Source: Pantoea dispersa
Lineage (GTDB): Bacteria > Pseudomonadota > Gammaproteobacteria > Enterobacterales > Enterobacteriaceae
Direction: 5' to 3'
Assembly (NCBI RefSeq): GCF_014155765.1
Contig: NZ_SCKT01000008.1
Coordinates: forward strand, 114,550-178,549
DNA length: 64,000 nt
The position numbers were made by a program, and so were the translations under genes. Each line of letters opens with the position of its first letter. Positions within the stretch are counted from its first letter, which is position 1. The notes under the pieces are model-generated. The model was not told where the DNA came from. It worked only from the letters and a program-made list of their open reading frames with translations, and ran no database searches. Shown piece after piece: positions 1 to 6,147 of the stretch.

Positions 1-585
1 CAGCATGTTGTCGGCGTACTCTTTCGACAGAATTGACGCGAAGTCCATGCCAAGGTCGGCGAGGAATGGCGCTTCCGGACGGGTCAGCGTGAAGCGTACG
101 GTGTAGTCATCCACTTTTTCGATTTTGGCGATCAGCTTCGGCATGTCCATGCCTTCAAAGTATTCGTAGCTGCCGCCGGAGACACCGTGGTACTTGTTGT
201 TTTTATCGAGCTGGCGCTCGAAGGAGAACACGACGTCATCAGCGTTGAAGGTGCGGGTCGGCTTGAAGTCTTTGGTGGTTTGCCACTTCACGCCCTGACG
301 CAGATGGAAGGTATAGGTTTTACCATCTTCGCTGACGTCCCATTTTTCTGCCAGGCCCGGCTGCAGCTCAGTGGTACCGGTTTTGAACTCAACCAGACGG
401 TTATAGATCGGTACTGAGCTGGCATCGTAAGTGGTGCCGGATGTGAACAGCTGCGGGTTGAAGCCTTCCGGCGAACCTTCTGAACAGTAAACGAGGGTTT
501 TCGCCTGAACGCCCGCGGCCACGGTCATAGCAATCAGGCTAAGACCGACCTTCAGCATCCTGGATTTGGCCAGGGAGTTGATCAT
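1..585 (-). CDS. dppA: Dipeptide ABC transporter periplasmic binding protein DppA (partial, N-terminal 195 residues)
   Basis: Periplasmic binding protein of the dipeptide/haem ABC importer. The window edge cuts it, so only the N-terminal third is present. A signal peptide of about 28 residues ends in VQA before KTLVYCSEGSPEGFNPQ, which is the hallmark start of mature DppA, and the sequence follows E. coli DppA closely as I recall it. The start at 585 has a GGAG ribosome site about 7 bases upstream. Another in-frame ATG lies 12 bases further up, but it overlaps that ribosome site and is less likely. The rest of the dpp operon would lie to the left of the window. Confidence 0.95.
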   Translation of the reverse strand, partial: MINSLAKSRMLKVGLSLIAMTVAAGVQAKTLVYCSEGSPEGFNPQLFTSGTTYDASSVPIYNRLVEFKTGTTELQPGLAEKWDVSEDGKTYTFHLRQGVKWQTTKDFKPTRTFNADDVVFSFERQLDKNNKYHGVSGGSYEYFEGMDMPKLIAKIEKVDDYTVRFTLTRPEAPFLADLGMDFASILSKEYADNML

Positions 586-596
586 GTTTTGCTCCA

Positions 597-616
597 TTGT
601 GATGTGATGTTGTGTG
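597..616 (-). promoter_or_regulatory. CA-rich stretch next to the dppA ribosome site, likely GcvB sRNA target
   Basis: Read on the minus strand, this is a C/A-rich run (CACACAACATCACATCACAA) directly upstream of the dppA GGAG. In E. coli and Salmonella the GU-rich R1 region of GcvB represses dppA by pairing with such a site. The motif is seen; GcvB itself is outside the window, so the pairing is inference. Confidence 0.5.
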
Positions 617-1516
617 CGTCGCCCGACCTCTGGTTTTTTTATGCGGTTCGGGCAGGTCAGTTATGTAATGACCAAAATGCGAGCGGTTATTGTTGTAGCG
701 CTGACGCCGTGGAACCTGCCAGCGCTGGCCGTCTCTGCATCTTATTGACGCATCAATTTGTCAACAGTTGCAATGAACGTCAATACAACGTGGGGTTATT
801 TACACAGAGTGTGAGTAAGTGCAAGCAACGATAAAAAACAGTGTTTGCACGCTAAGCCAAAATTTAAAAAGGTGATAAAGCGCGCAATGCCGTGTGATTC
901 TCTGGCAATGGCGCCTGATGACAGTGATTATCACCGTTAAAAAACGTCTTAAAGTTGTCGGTAAATGTTGAATATCTGAACGATTCCCCGTGCGTTATGA
1001 CGTTCAGGCAGCGAAATATGCTGGCGTAATGGCATAAGAAATCAGCAAAAAGCAAAAGCCGGTCATAAGCAGAATGTGTCGCGAATTAAGAGAGGTGCTT
1101 TGATGCAGCAAGGGATGAAGAGCGGTGTTGAAGGATAATACCGTTTATCCCGGTGATGATTAATGGAACGCGTAAATTGATGACTTTGCTTGATCGCTGC
1201 CGGGATGTGAGTCTGGTTCAGGGAAGGTCATTAGATCGCCATGGATGATCGGCGTGGGTTCCGGCGTGGCCGTCCGGTCGCCATGAATGGCGACCCTACA
1301 GGATTATGCACTTTTGTAGGATGCGTATTTATACGCACCTGGGGATGTGCACGGCAGCCAGTAAACCTTCAGCCATCGCCGAAGCCGGATAAAGGGTGGA
1401 AGGCGGGGCCGTGGAGTAAAGCGTCACACGCCATGGATGGCGTGTGCCGAGCGATCAGGGACGAGACAGCGTCTTTACGGAGCGGTCCCGTATTTCACCC
1501 TGAAACTGCAAAAACG
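617..1516. other. Non-coding region upstream of dppA
   Basis: No gene-like reading frame is supported here; the short open frames are low quality. The left part should hold the dppA leader and promoter. A perfect TTGACA on the minus strand (759-764) could be a -35 box, but no good -10 box is seen at normal spacing. The right part (about 1233-1446) is a cluster of palindromes, listed separately. Confidence 0.6.
1233..1446. repeat. Cluster of REP-like palindromic units
   Basis: Four clear inverted repeats: GGTCGCCA/TGGCGACC (1276-1295), CCTACA/TGTAGG (1295-1320), TGCGTAT/ATACGCA (1322-1337) and CACACGCCA/TGGCGTGTG (1425-1446). A CCATGRATG core recurs at about 1239, 1281 and 1431. This is the look of extragenic palindromic repeats. 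They could act as transcript ends or mRNA stabilisers for dppA or the tRNA, but that is inference. Confidence 0.6.
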
Positions 1517-1523
1517 ACAGACG

Positions 1524-1554
1524 AAAAAAAACCTGCTTTTTGCAAAGCAGGTTT
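1524..1554 (-). terminator. Rho-independent terminator, distal copy after the tRNA-Pro repeat
   Basis: On the minus strand an 11-bp stem (AAACCTGCTTT / AAAGCAGGTTT) with a 4-base loop is followed by a run of eight T. It is identical to the proximal copy 168 bp upstream and lies in the duplicated unit. Confidence 0.85.
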
Positions 1555-1691
1555 CTTGAATGATGGTCGGCGAGAGAGGATTACGCTTCTCTGCGAGAAG
1601 CGCCCTGCGGGCCGTTGCTGACGCAACGTTGTCTCGCTGCGCTCGGCTCAAACCTCCTTCGGAGGTTCTCATCCTCTATTTGCCACAGACG

Positions 1692-1722
1692 AAAAAAAAC
1701 CTGCTTTTTGCAAAGCAGGTTT
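1692..1722 (-). terminator. Rho-independent terminator of tRNA-Pro
   Basis: The same perfect 11-bp stem with an eight-T tail begins about 10 bases past the CCA end of the tRNA. It is the natural terminator of the tRNA transcript. Confidence 0.9.
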
Positions 1723-1731
1723 CTTAAATGA

Positions 1732-1808
1732 TGGTCGGCGAGAGAGGATTCGAACCTCCGACCCACTGGTCCCAAACCAGTTGCGCTACCAAGCTGCGCT
1801 ACTCGCCG
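1732..1808 (-). tRNA. proM: tRNA-Pro (UGG anticodon)
   Basis: A 77-nt tRNA with an encoded CCA end. The anticodon loop TTTGGGA gives anticodon TGG, flanked by the CTGGT/ACCAG stem; the T-arm contains GGTTCGAATCC. The acceptor stem starts CGGCGAG and pairs with CTCGCCG. As recalled, the sequence is essentially that of E. coli proM. In E. coli the slot between dppA and eptB holds proK (CGG), so the isoacceptor at this locus differs. Confidence 0.97.
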
Positions 1809-1818
1809 ATGGGGGCGA

Positions 1819-1847
1819 ATATTACTGCCGTGACTTTAGAGCGTCAA
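1819..1847 (-). promoter_or_regulatory. Promoter of tRNA-Pro
   Basis: TTGACG and TAATAT are separated by 17 bases on the minus strand, followed by a GC-rich discriminator (CGCCCCC) just before the tRNA. GC-rich discriminators are typical of stable-RNA promoters under stringent control; that regulation is inferred. Confidence 0.85.
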
Positions 1848-1932
1848 TCCCTTTTCCCGAAAATCCGCCTGATTGCCTGGAAAGCAAGCAGTGCCTTAAA
1901 CACCAGCCTGCTCAATAAGATCCAGGCACGAA

Positions 1933-3627
1933 TTACAGCGCTTTCGCACTGCTGGCAGTGGCAGGTGCCTGGCACCAGTTATTCGCTGCTTTAATACCGC
2001 CATCCGGCGAGGTATAACCCAGACACCCTAAAATGGTGTCGAACAACTCAACGTGACGATGGGTTTTGCCGACGCGCTGCTGCGCCTGTAACCGCTCAAA
2101 GTTGCTGCGGTTAGTCGGGTCCTGCAAATACTTATCAGACGCCCAGACAATCATCGGCACGCGGAACTGCTCCGGCGGTGCCATCTCGCGCGGCGTACCG
2201 TGCAGGTGCATATTTTCGCTGATCGACTCACCGTGGTCCGCGGCATAGAACACAATCGCCTTCTTATCACGCAGCTGATCCAGCACGCTGTCCAGCATGG
2301 TATCAACATACAGAATCGAGTTGTCGTAGGCGTTAATCAGCTGGGCTTTGCTGCACTTATCGTCCACGCCAATACACTCAGGCTGATAGCGGGCAAACTC
2401 GCGCGGATAACGCTGTGAATAGAGATAGTGCGAACCTTTCGTGTGCAACACCACCAGATGCTTGCCTTTCGGGAAGCGCTGCAGTGAAGCCTGTAGCTCT
2501 GGCACCAGCAGCATATCGTCCACCGCTTTGCCCTGATTACGCTTCTCAGAACCAATCTGCTCGCGGAACGAGAAGTTATTCACATCGGCGTTGTCGTAGA
2601 ACCACACTTCGCTCTGCATGGCGAACAGCTCGGAGGTGAAGCCCAGCTCTTTCATCACCGCAAAAATGTTCTGCTCTTTCAGCGTACGGCCAGGGTTATC
2701 CATGGTGCCGCCCTCGCGCACAAACATGCAGCGCAGCGACAGCTTGGTGGCGGTATCACAGGATTCACCGCGGAATGCCACCAGATTCTTCTCTTTCGAC
2801 AGCTTCGGCGTGGTATCGCGGTTATAGCCCAGCATGCCCATGTGATCCCAGCGCGTGGTCTCGCCAATCACAAACACCACATAGGTATCGTCAATGCCAG
2901 GCGGCGCTATATAGGTAAACTTCTTCGCCGGATCGAGTAACTCCTGGCTGTCCAGCCTCTCATCCACCTTGGTCCAGGCGAACAGGCCCAGCGCCGCGAT
3001 CCAGTTCGAAGGCAGATAAGAGTGCGCCACTACGCCGCCATAGCTTGGCAGGTCGATATTGGTGATCTCTTCATTGGCTTTTTGCAGCTTGTCGAAGTAG
3101 CGAATCGGCAGCCATACCAGCGCCACGCTCAGCAGCAGGATCACTGTAGGTTTCAGACGCTGACCGGGGGTTTTCAGCTGTTCAATCAGTGTCAGGCTCA
3201 GGTTATTGCGCCAGATCAGCAGCAGCGGCAGTGCGCTCACCAGCACCATCCACAATACAAAGTGCAGCCCGATAACCTCTTTAGAGAGATCGACATCGGT
3301 GGTCATGACCGACGCCACGATGCCGTAACCGATCACCACGTTAAAGAACGCCATGTAATAGGCGGCGGCCACCGAAATCACCACCAGCAGGCTGGCGATT
3401 ACGCGATAAAACCATTTGCCACCCAGCGACAGCAGTCGCATCAGGAAGAAGGTCAGCAGTACGGCAGCGGTCACTTCCGCCGCAGCGGATAACCAGTTGG
3501 TGACGGTGGATTTCGTTAAGAAGCCGTCAAAACGGCGATAAAAGATTGGCAAATTCAATAAGATGCCAAGATAGAGCGCCAGCAAAAGCGACAACTTTTG
3601 CTGCGTTAAACTTTTAATGTAATTCAT
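1933..3627 (-). CDS. eptB: Kdo2-lipid A phosphoethanolamine 7''-transferase EptB
   Basis: Inner-membrane enzyme that moves phosphoethanolamine from phosphatidylethanolamine onto the outer Kdo of LPS, lowering surface charge. It has 564 residues. Hydrophobic membrane segments fill roughly residues 10-180, followed by a periplasmic sulfatase-fold domain. Visible catalytic signatures are the GETTRWDHMG metal-binding motif (about 255), the nucleophile Thr292 in SCDTATKLSLRC, and the AADHGES metal site near the C-terminus. Paired cysteines fit the disulfides of the family. EptA is the main alternative, but the GETTRWDH form and the dppA-tRNA-eptB order support EptB. In E. coli it is controlled by PhoPQ, sigma-E and the MgrR sRNA; no such site was resolved here. 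Confidence 0.93.
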   Translation of the reverse strand: MNYIKSLTQQKLSLLLALYLGILLNLPIFYRRFDGFLTKSTVTNWLSAAAEVTAAVLLTFFLMRLLSLGGKWFYRVIASLLVVISVAAAYYMAFFNVVIGYGIVASVMTTDVDLSKEVIGLHFVLWMVLVSALPLLLIWRNNLSLTLIEQLKTPGQRLKPTVILLLSVALVWLPIRYFDKLQKANEEITNIDLPSYGGVVAHSYLPSNWIAALGLFAWTKVDERLDSQELLDPAKKFTYIAPPGIDDTYVVFVIGETTRWDHMGMLGYNRDTTPKLSKEKNLVAFRGESCDTATKLSLRCMFVREGGTMDNPGRTLKEQNIFAVMKELGFTSELFAMQSEVWFYDNADVNNFSFREQIGSEKRNQGKAVDDMLLVPELQASLQRFPKGKHLVVLHTKGSHYLYSQRYPREFARYQPECIGVDDKCSKAQLINAYDNSILYVDTMLDSVLDQLRDKKAIVFYAADHGESISENMHLHGTPREMAPPEQFRVPMIVWASDKYLQDPTNRSNFERLQAQQRVGKTHRHVELFDTILGCLGYTSPDGGIKAANNWCQAPATASSAKAL

Positions 3628-3856
3628 ATAAATTTCTGTTCCCGACCTGGTGTCGATGCTTCAACCGTAAATGTGACTGTGCAAAGAGCGTAAGGTTCGC
3701 TTACATAGCAGAAAAGCGTGACCTGGCGAGTAGGATCGGGACGAATCTGAACCCAAATAATTACGATGATGCACGGAGCGCAGCAGTAGAACATTTAACC
3801 AATGGTAAGACCAGAAAATTCTTTAGTTCGATGGGATGCGGGATGGTGTTCGTGAT

Positions 3857-3882
3857 AAAAAAGGCTCCCGCAGGAGCCTTTT
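3857..3882 (-). terminator. Terminator downstream of ohr
   Basis: The stem AAGGCTCC/GGAGCCTT with a CGCA or TGCG loop is followed by six T on the minus strand. It lies directly after the ohr stop codon. Confidence 0.85.
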
Positions 3883-3896
3883 ATGCATGCATCAAC

Positions 3897-4325
3897 TTAG
3901 TTGATGATATTCAGCGTCACGTCGATGTTGCCGCGCGTCGCGTTTGAGTACGGACAAACAATGTGTGCCGCATCAACCAGCTTCTGCGCTTCCGCCGCGT
4001 CCATCTCTGGCAGATGGATATTCAGTTTTGCTTCAATGCCAAAACCGGTGGGGATAGGGCCAATCCCTACTTCGCCCTCAATCCACGCGTCTTTTGGCAT
4101 GGCGATTTTGTCGCGGCCGGCGACAAATTTCATCGCGCCGAGGAAGCAGGCAGAGTAGCCGGCAGCAAACAGCTGCTCCGGGTTCGTCACCTCGCCGCCC
4201 GCGCCGCCCATCTCTTTTGGCACGCCCAGCTTCACGTCCAGCACGTTATCAGACGAGGTGGCGCGGCCATCGCGGCCACCGGTTGCTTTGGCTTTGGCGG
4301 TGTAAATCACTTTTTCTAAAGACAT
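3897..4325 (-). CDS. ohr: Organic hydroperoxide resistance protein Ohr
   Basis: Thiol-dependent peroxidase of the Ohr/OsmC family that reduces organic hydroperoxides, using lipoylated proteins as electron donor in studied relatives. It has 142 residues, the usual length. Both catalytic cysteines are present: Cys60 in GYSACFLGA and Cys124 in [13 protein letters not shown], as is the family Arg (Arg18). A GAGG ribosome site precedes the start. It sits next to its MarR-type regulator, and its promoter carries the same palindrome as the regulator's promoter. Confidence 0.95.
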   Translation of the reverse strand: MSLEKVIYTAKAKATGGRDGRATSSDNVLDVKLGVPKEMGGAGGEVTNPEQLFAAGYSACFLGAMKFVAGRDKIAMPKDAWIEGEVGIGPIPTGFGIEAKLNIHLPEMDAAEAQKLVDAAHIVCPYSNATRGNIDVTLNIIN

Positions 4326-4346
4326 TATAACCTCACTATTCGCTAT

Positions 4347-4374
4347 ATAATAGCGTGCTATTTATAAGGCACAA
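4347..4374 (-). promoter_or_regulatory. ohr promoter with OhrR operator
   Basis: On the minus strand, TTGTGC and TATTAT are spaced 16 bases apart. The spacer and -10 box are filled by an imperfect palindrome with the half-site ATAAATAGC and its near-complement GCTATTAT. The same half-site occurs in the ohrR promoter, so OhrR binding would block RNA polymerase at both. The motif is seen; the assignment to OhrR is inferred from context. Confidence 0.7.
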
Positions 4375-4420
4375 GGGAAACTTCACTCTCAGGATGCCGC
4401 CGCAGCGACATCCCTGATGC

Positions 4421-4885
4421 TCAGGTGGCGCGATTCAGGTTGCCGCGCAGATCGTCCAGCTGCTGTTTCAGCGCCGTCATGGTGTCGGTATCGCAGGCGG
4501 TCGCGCACTGTACCGCTTCCGGAATGCTGGCGGCTTTTTCCTGCAGCGCGCGTCCCTGGTCGGTCAGCGTGACCACGACCTGGCGCTCATCCTGACGCGA
4601 ACGCTGGCGGCGCAGCAGACCAGCGCTCTCCAGTCGTTTCAGCAGTGGCGTCAGGGTGGCCGAATCGAGAAACAGCTTTTCACCAATCTCCGATACCGTC
4701 AGATCATCCTGATGCCACAGCACCAGCATCACCAGATATTGCGGATAGGTGATCTCCAGCGCCGCCAGCAGCTGGCGATAGACTTTATGCATCGCCAGGT
4801 TCGCCGAATAGAGCGCGAAACACAGATGCTGATCAAGCTGGAGTGGCGCAGGCTTCACTTTTTTGTCATCTTGATTACTGTTCAT
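4421..4885 (-). CDS. ohrR: MarR-family organic peroxide sensor OhrR
   Basis: Repressor that releases DNA when organic peroxides oxidise its reactive cysteine. It has 154 residues with the winged-helix of the MarR family in the middle (DLTVSEIGEKLFLDSATLTP through LTDQGRAL). The peroxidatic Cys22 lies in HLCFALYSANLAMHK. Cys127 and Cys131 sit near the C-terminus, as in the two-cysteine OhrR class known from Xanthomonas, so an intersubunit disulfide switch is likely. An open frame continues 12 codons upstream, but those codons run through the operator, so the start at MNSNQDDKK is preferred. It is autoregulated through the palindrome in its own promoter. Confidence 0.9.
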   Translation of the reverse strand: MNSNQDDKKVKPAPLQLDQHLCFALYSANLAMHKVYRQLLAALEITYPQYLVMLVLWHQDDLTVSEIGEKLFLDSATLTPLLKRLESAGLLRRQRSRQDERQVVVTLTDQGRALQEKAASIPEAVQCATACDTDTMTALKQQLDDLRGNLNRAT

Positions 4886-4892
4886 GCGACTC

Positions 4893-4921
4893 AATATAAA
4901 TAGCGCGCTAGATAATTGCAA
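4893..4921 (-). promoter_or_regulatory. ohrR promoter with OhrR operator, shared with the divergent HD-domain gene
   Basis: On the minus strand TTGCAA and TATATT are 17 bases apart. The spacer carries the palindrome ATAAATAGC-GCGCTAGATAAT, matching the ohr operator half-site. The divergent plus-strand gene begins only 24 bases past this element, so the repressor probably affects both directions. Confidence 0.65.
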
Positions 4922-4945
4922 GCAACTTTTTCCTGGAGTGTGAAG

Positions 4946-5539
4946 ATGCGTGATTCACTGGAAGAGCAGGCGCGCCGTTATGCCACGCAGGCACATGCCG
5001 ATGCGGGCCAGCGTCGCAAATACACCGACGAACCCTATATTGTGCATCCGGCTGCCGTCGCGGAGCTGGTGCGCAGCGTCAGCGATGACGAAGCGATGAT
5101 CGCTGCCGCCTGGCTGCACGACACGGTAGAGGACACCGCCAGTACTTTACAGGATATTGAAGAACACTTTGGTGCGCGCGTTGCACACCTGGTGGACATG
5201 CTCACCGACAGCGCCCAGCCGCAGGCGAAAAATCGTACCGCCCGTAAGCTGGCACACTTTCGCCACACTGCCGAAGCCTCGCCCGAGGCGCAAACCATCA
5301 AGCTGGCCGATATCATCGATAACACCCGTGCCATCGTGCAGTTCGATCCCAACTTTGCCCGGGTTTACCTGGTCGAGAAACAGATTCAGATTCAGCTGTT
5401 ACAGCAGGGCGATCGGCGTTTATGGCAGCAGGCGAATCACATCATTGAACAGGGCATCGCGCAGCTGGCAAAACCGCCATACAGCGTGCCGGAAAGCTGG
5501 TTTGTCAAACAGGCGGCGAAATACGGTGGCTTAAGCTGA
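4946..5539 (+). CDS. HD-domain phosphohydrolase, small alarmone hydrolase-like (MESH1/SpoT hydrolase fold)
   Basis: Predicted stand-alone (p)ppGpp pyrophosphohydrolase. It has 197 residues and contains only the HD hydrolase fold, with no synthetase, TGS or ACT domain. Metal and active-site residues appear in family order: His34 (YIVHPAAVA), His58-Asp59 (WLHDTVED), Glu62-Asp63, and Asp122 in IKLADIIDNT. The spacing matches that recalled for MESH1 (His35, His61, Asp62, Asp122). The start has TGGAG 7 bases upstream; an open frame 10 codons longer lacks a ribosome site. It is divergent from ohrR and shares its operator region, hinting at peroxide-linked expression. The substrate is inferred and another nucleotide is possible. 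Confidence 0.75.
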   Translation: MRDSLEEQARRYATQAHADAGQRRKYTDEPYIVHPAAVAELVRSVSDDEAMIAAAWLHDTVEDTASTLQDIEEHFGARVAHLVDMLTDSAQPQAKNRTARKLAHFRHTAEASPEAQTIKLADIIDNTRAIVQFDPNFARVYLVEKQIQIQLLQQGDRRLWQQANHIIEQGIAQLAKPPYSVPESWFVKQAAKYGGLS

Positions 5540-5563
5540 AAAAAACCCGCCGTGCAGGCGGGT
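5539..5563 (-). terminator. Terminator of yiaG (minus strand)
   Basis: The hairpin ACCCGCC/GGCGGGT is followed on the minus strand by a run of about seven T. It sits just past the HD gene and may also help end that transcript, but the T-run favours the minus strand. Confidence 0.8.
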
Positions 5564-5585
5564 CACAGAGAACCGATAGTCGGCG

Positions 5586-5882
5586 TTATTCCAGCAGCTG
5601 TCGGCCCAGATACGGATTGGCCTGCAGCAGTTTCATCAGTTTGCGAGCCGTGGCGGATGGGCGCGTACGTTGCGCTTCCCAGCTTTTTACTGACGAGACG
5701 CTCACCCCCATCACGCGGGCGAATTCATCCACCTGCATGCCGGTCATCTCGCGTAAACGCTGCGGTTCGGGAACGGAAACGGTATTGAGTGCAATTTCTG
5801 ATACGGGAGTCTGTGCATCACGTGTCAAAACAATTTGCTCAAGACTGCTGAGTAATTCGACCATTGGATCTTTTATTTCCAT
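5586..5882 (-). CDS. yiaG: Helix-turn-helix transcriptional regulator YiaG
   Basis: Small DNA-binding protein of 98 residues. It matches E. coli YiaG along its length (MEIKDPMVELLSSLEQIV at the N-terminus, the helix-turn-helix in VDEFARVMGVSVSSVKSWE, then MKLLQANP). An AAGGAG ribosome site lies 6 bases before this ATG, which decides the start over an ATG 7 codons upstream. The fold resembles HigA/XRE antitoxins, but no toxin gene is adjacent. In E. coli yiaG neighbours yiaF; here the 8-kb carboxylase operon separates them. The target genes are unknown. Confidence 0.88.
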   Translation of the reverse strand: MEIKDPMVELLSSLEQIVLTRDAQTPVSEIALNTVSVPEPQRLREMTGMQVDEFARVMGVSVSSVKSWEAQRTRPSATARKLMKLLQANPYLGRQLLE

Positions 5883-5961
5883 AGAGAACTCCTTAAAACT
5901 CACTATGAAGCACGTGAAAGTAGAGAGGTAAGCGCCACCAGGCGCTGAAACCGGCCTTATC

Positions 5962-6037
5962 AGGCTGTATCCCGAAACAGTTTTCCCTTATCAGGGCGAA
6001 AATAGTGTTTTAATGAAACCGTTACGGGACACAGCCT
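5962..6037. repeat. Long imperfect inverted repeat upstream of yiaG
   Basis: Arms of 17 bp (AGGCTGTATCCCGAAAC and GTTACGGGACACAGCCT) match at 15 of 17 positions and flank a 42-base centre. The centre itself contains a smaller TTTTCCC/GGGCGAAAA inverted repeat. It lies between the carboxylase gene and yiaG. It could be a miniature palindromic element or a regulatory structure; no function can be assigned. Confidence 0.5.
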
Positions 6038-6147
6038 GTTGCACACTGCGAAAAGATGTCAGGGCAATGCAACATTGAACCGGGTCTCTAAGTATGGGTC
6101 AGATCCCCGGTTTTGCTGCCTGTTTCCTGATTATTTTTTCTTCTTTC

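Larger units (their letters stand above)
1517..1750 (-). repeat. Tandem duplication of the tRNA-Pro 3' end plus terminator (rtT-like repeat)
   Basis: A 66-bp sequence occurs twice, at 1517-1582 and 1685-1750, with one mismatch and a period of 168 bp. Each copy holds a terminator hairpin and the last 19 nucleotides of the tRNA. The upstream copy belongs to the intact tRNA; the other is a tRNA tail without a body. The spacer (1583-1684) folds into consecutive hairpins: CGCTTCTC/GAGAAGCG, CGTTGC/GCAACG and AACCTCC/GGAGGTT. The design recalls the E. coli tyrT rtT repeats, which also carry a 19-bp tRNA 3' end. Repeat-driven duplication or the scar of an integrative element are alternatives. Confidence 0.7.

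Noticed and set aside
759-764. TTGACA as the dppA -35 box
   Set aside because: No acceptable -10 hexamer follows at 16-18 bases; TAAGAT sits at only 14 bases.
1241-1621. Open frame across the palindrome cluster and repeat
   Set aside because: It runs through hairpins, a terminator and a tRNA tail, has no ribosome site and no protein pattern.
1517-1750. Attachment sites of a genomic island at tRNA-Pro
   Set aside because: Only 168 bp separate the two tRNA 3' ends and there is no integrase; an excised-element scar is possible but the rtT-like repeat explains the data better.
5586-5882. yiaG as the antitoxin of a HigBA-type toxin-antitoxin pair
   Set aside because: The fold is similar, but no toxin-sized gene lies on either side and the sequence matches YiaG along its length.
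5998-6115. Hairpin near AACCGGG...CCCGGTT as a terminator of the carboxylase gene
   Set aside because: There is no T-run on the minus strand after the stem, so it was not listed as a terminator.
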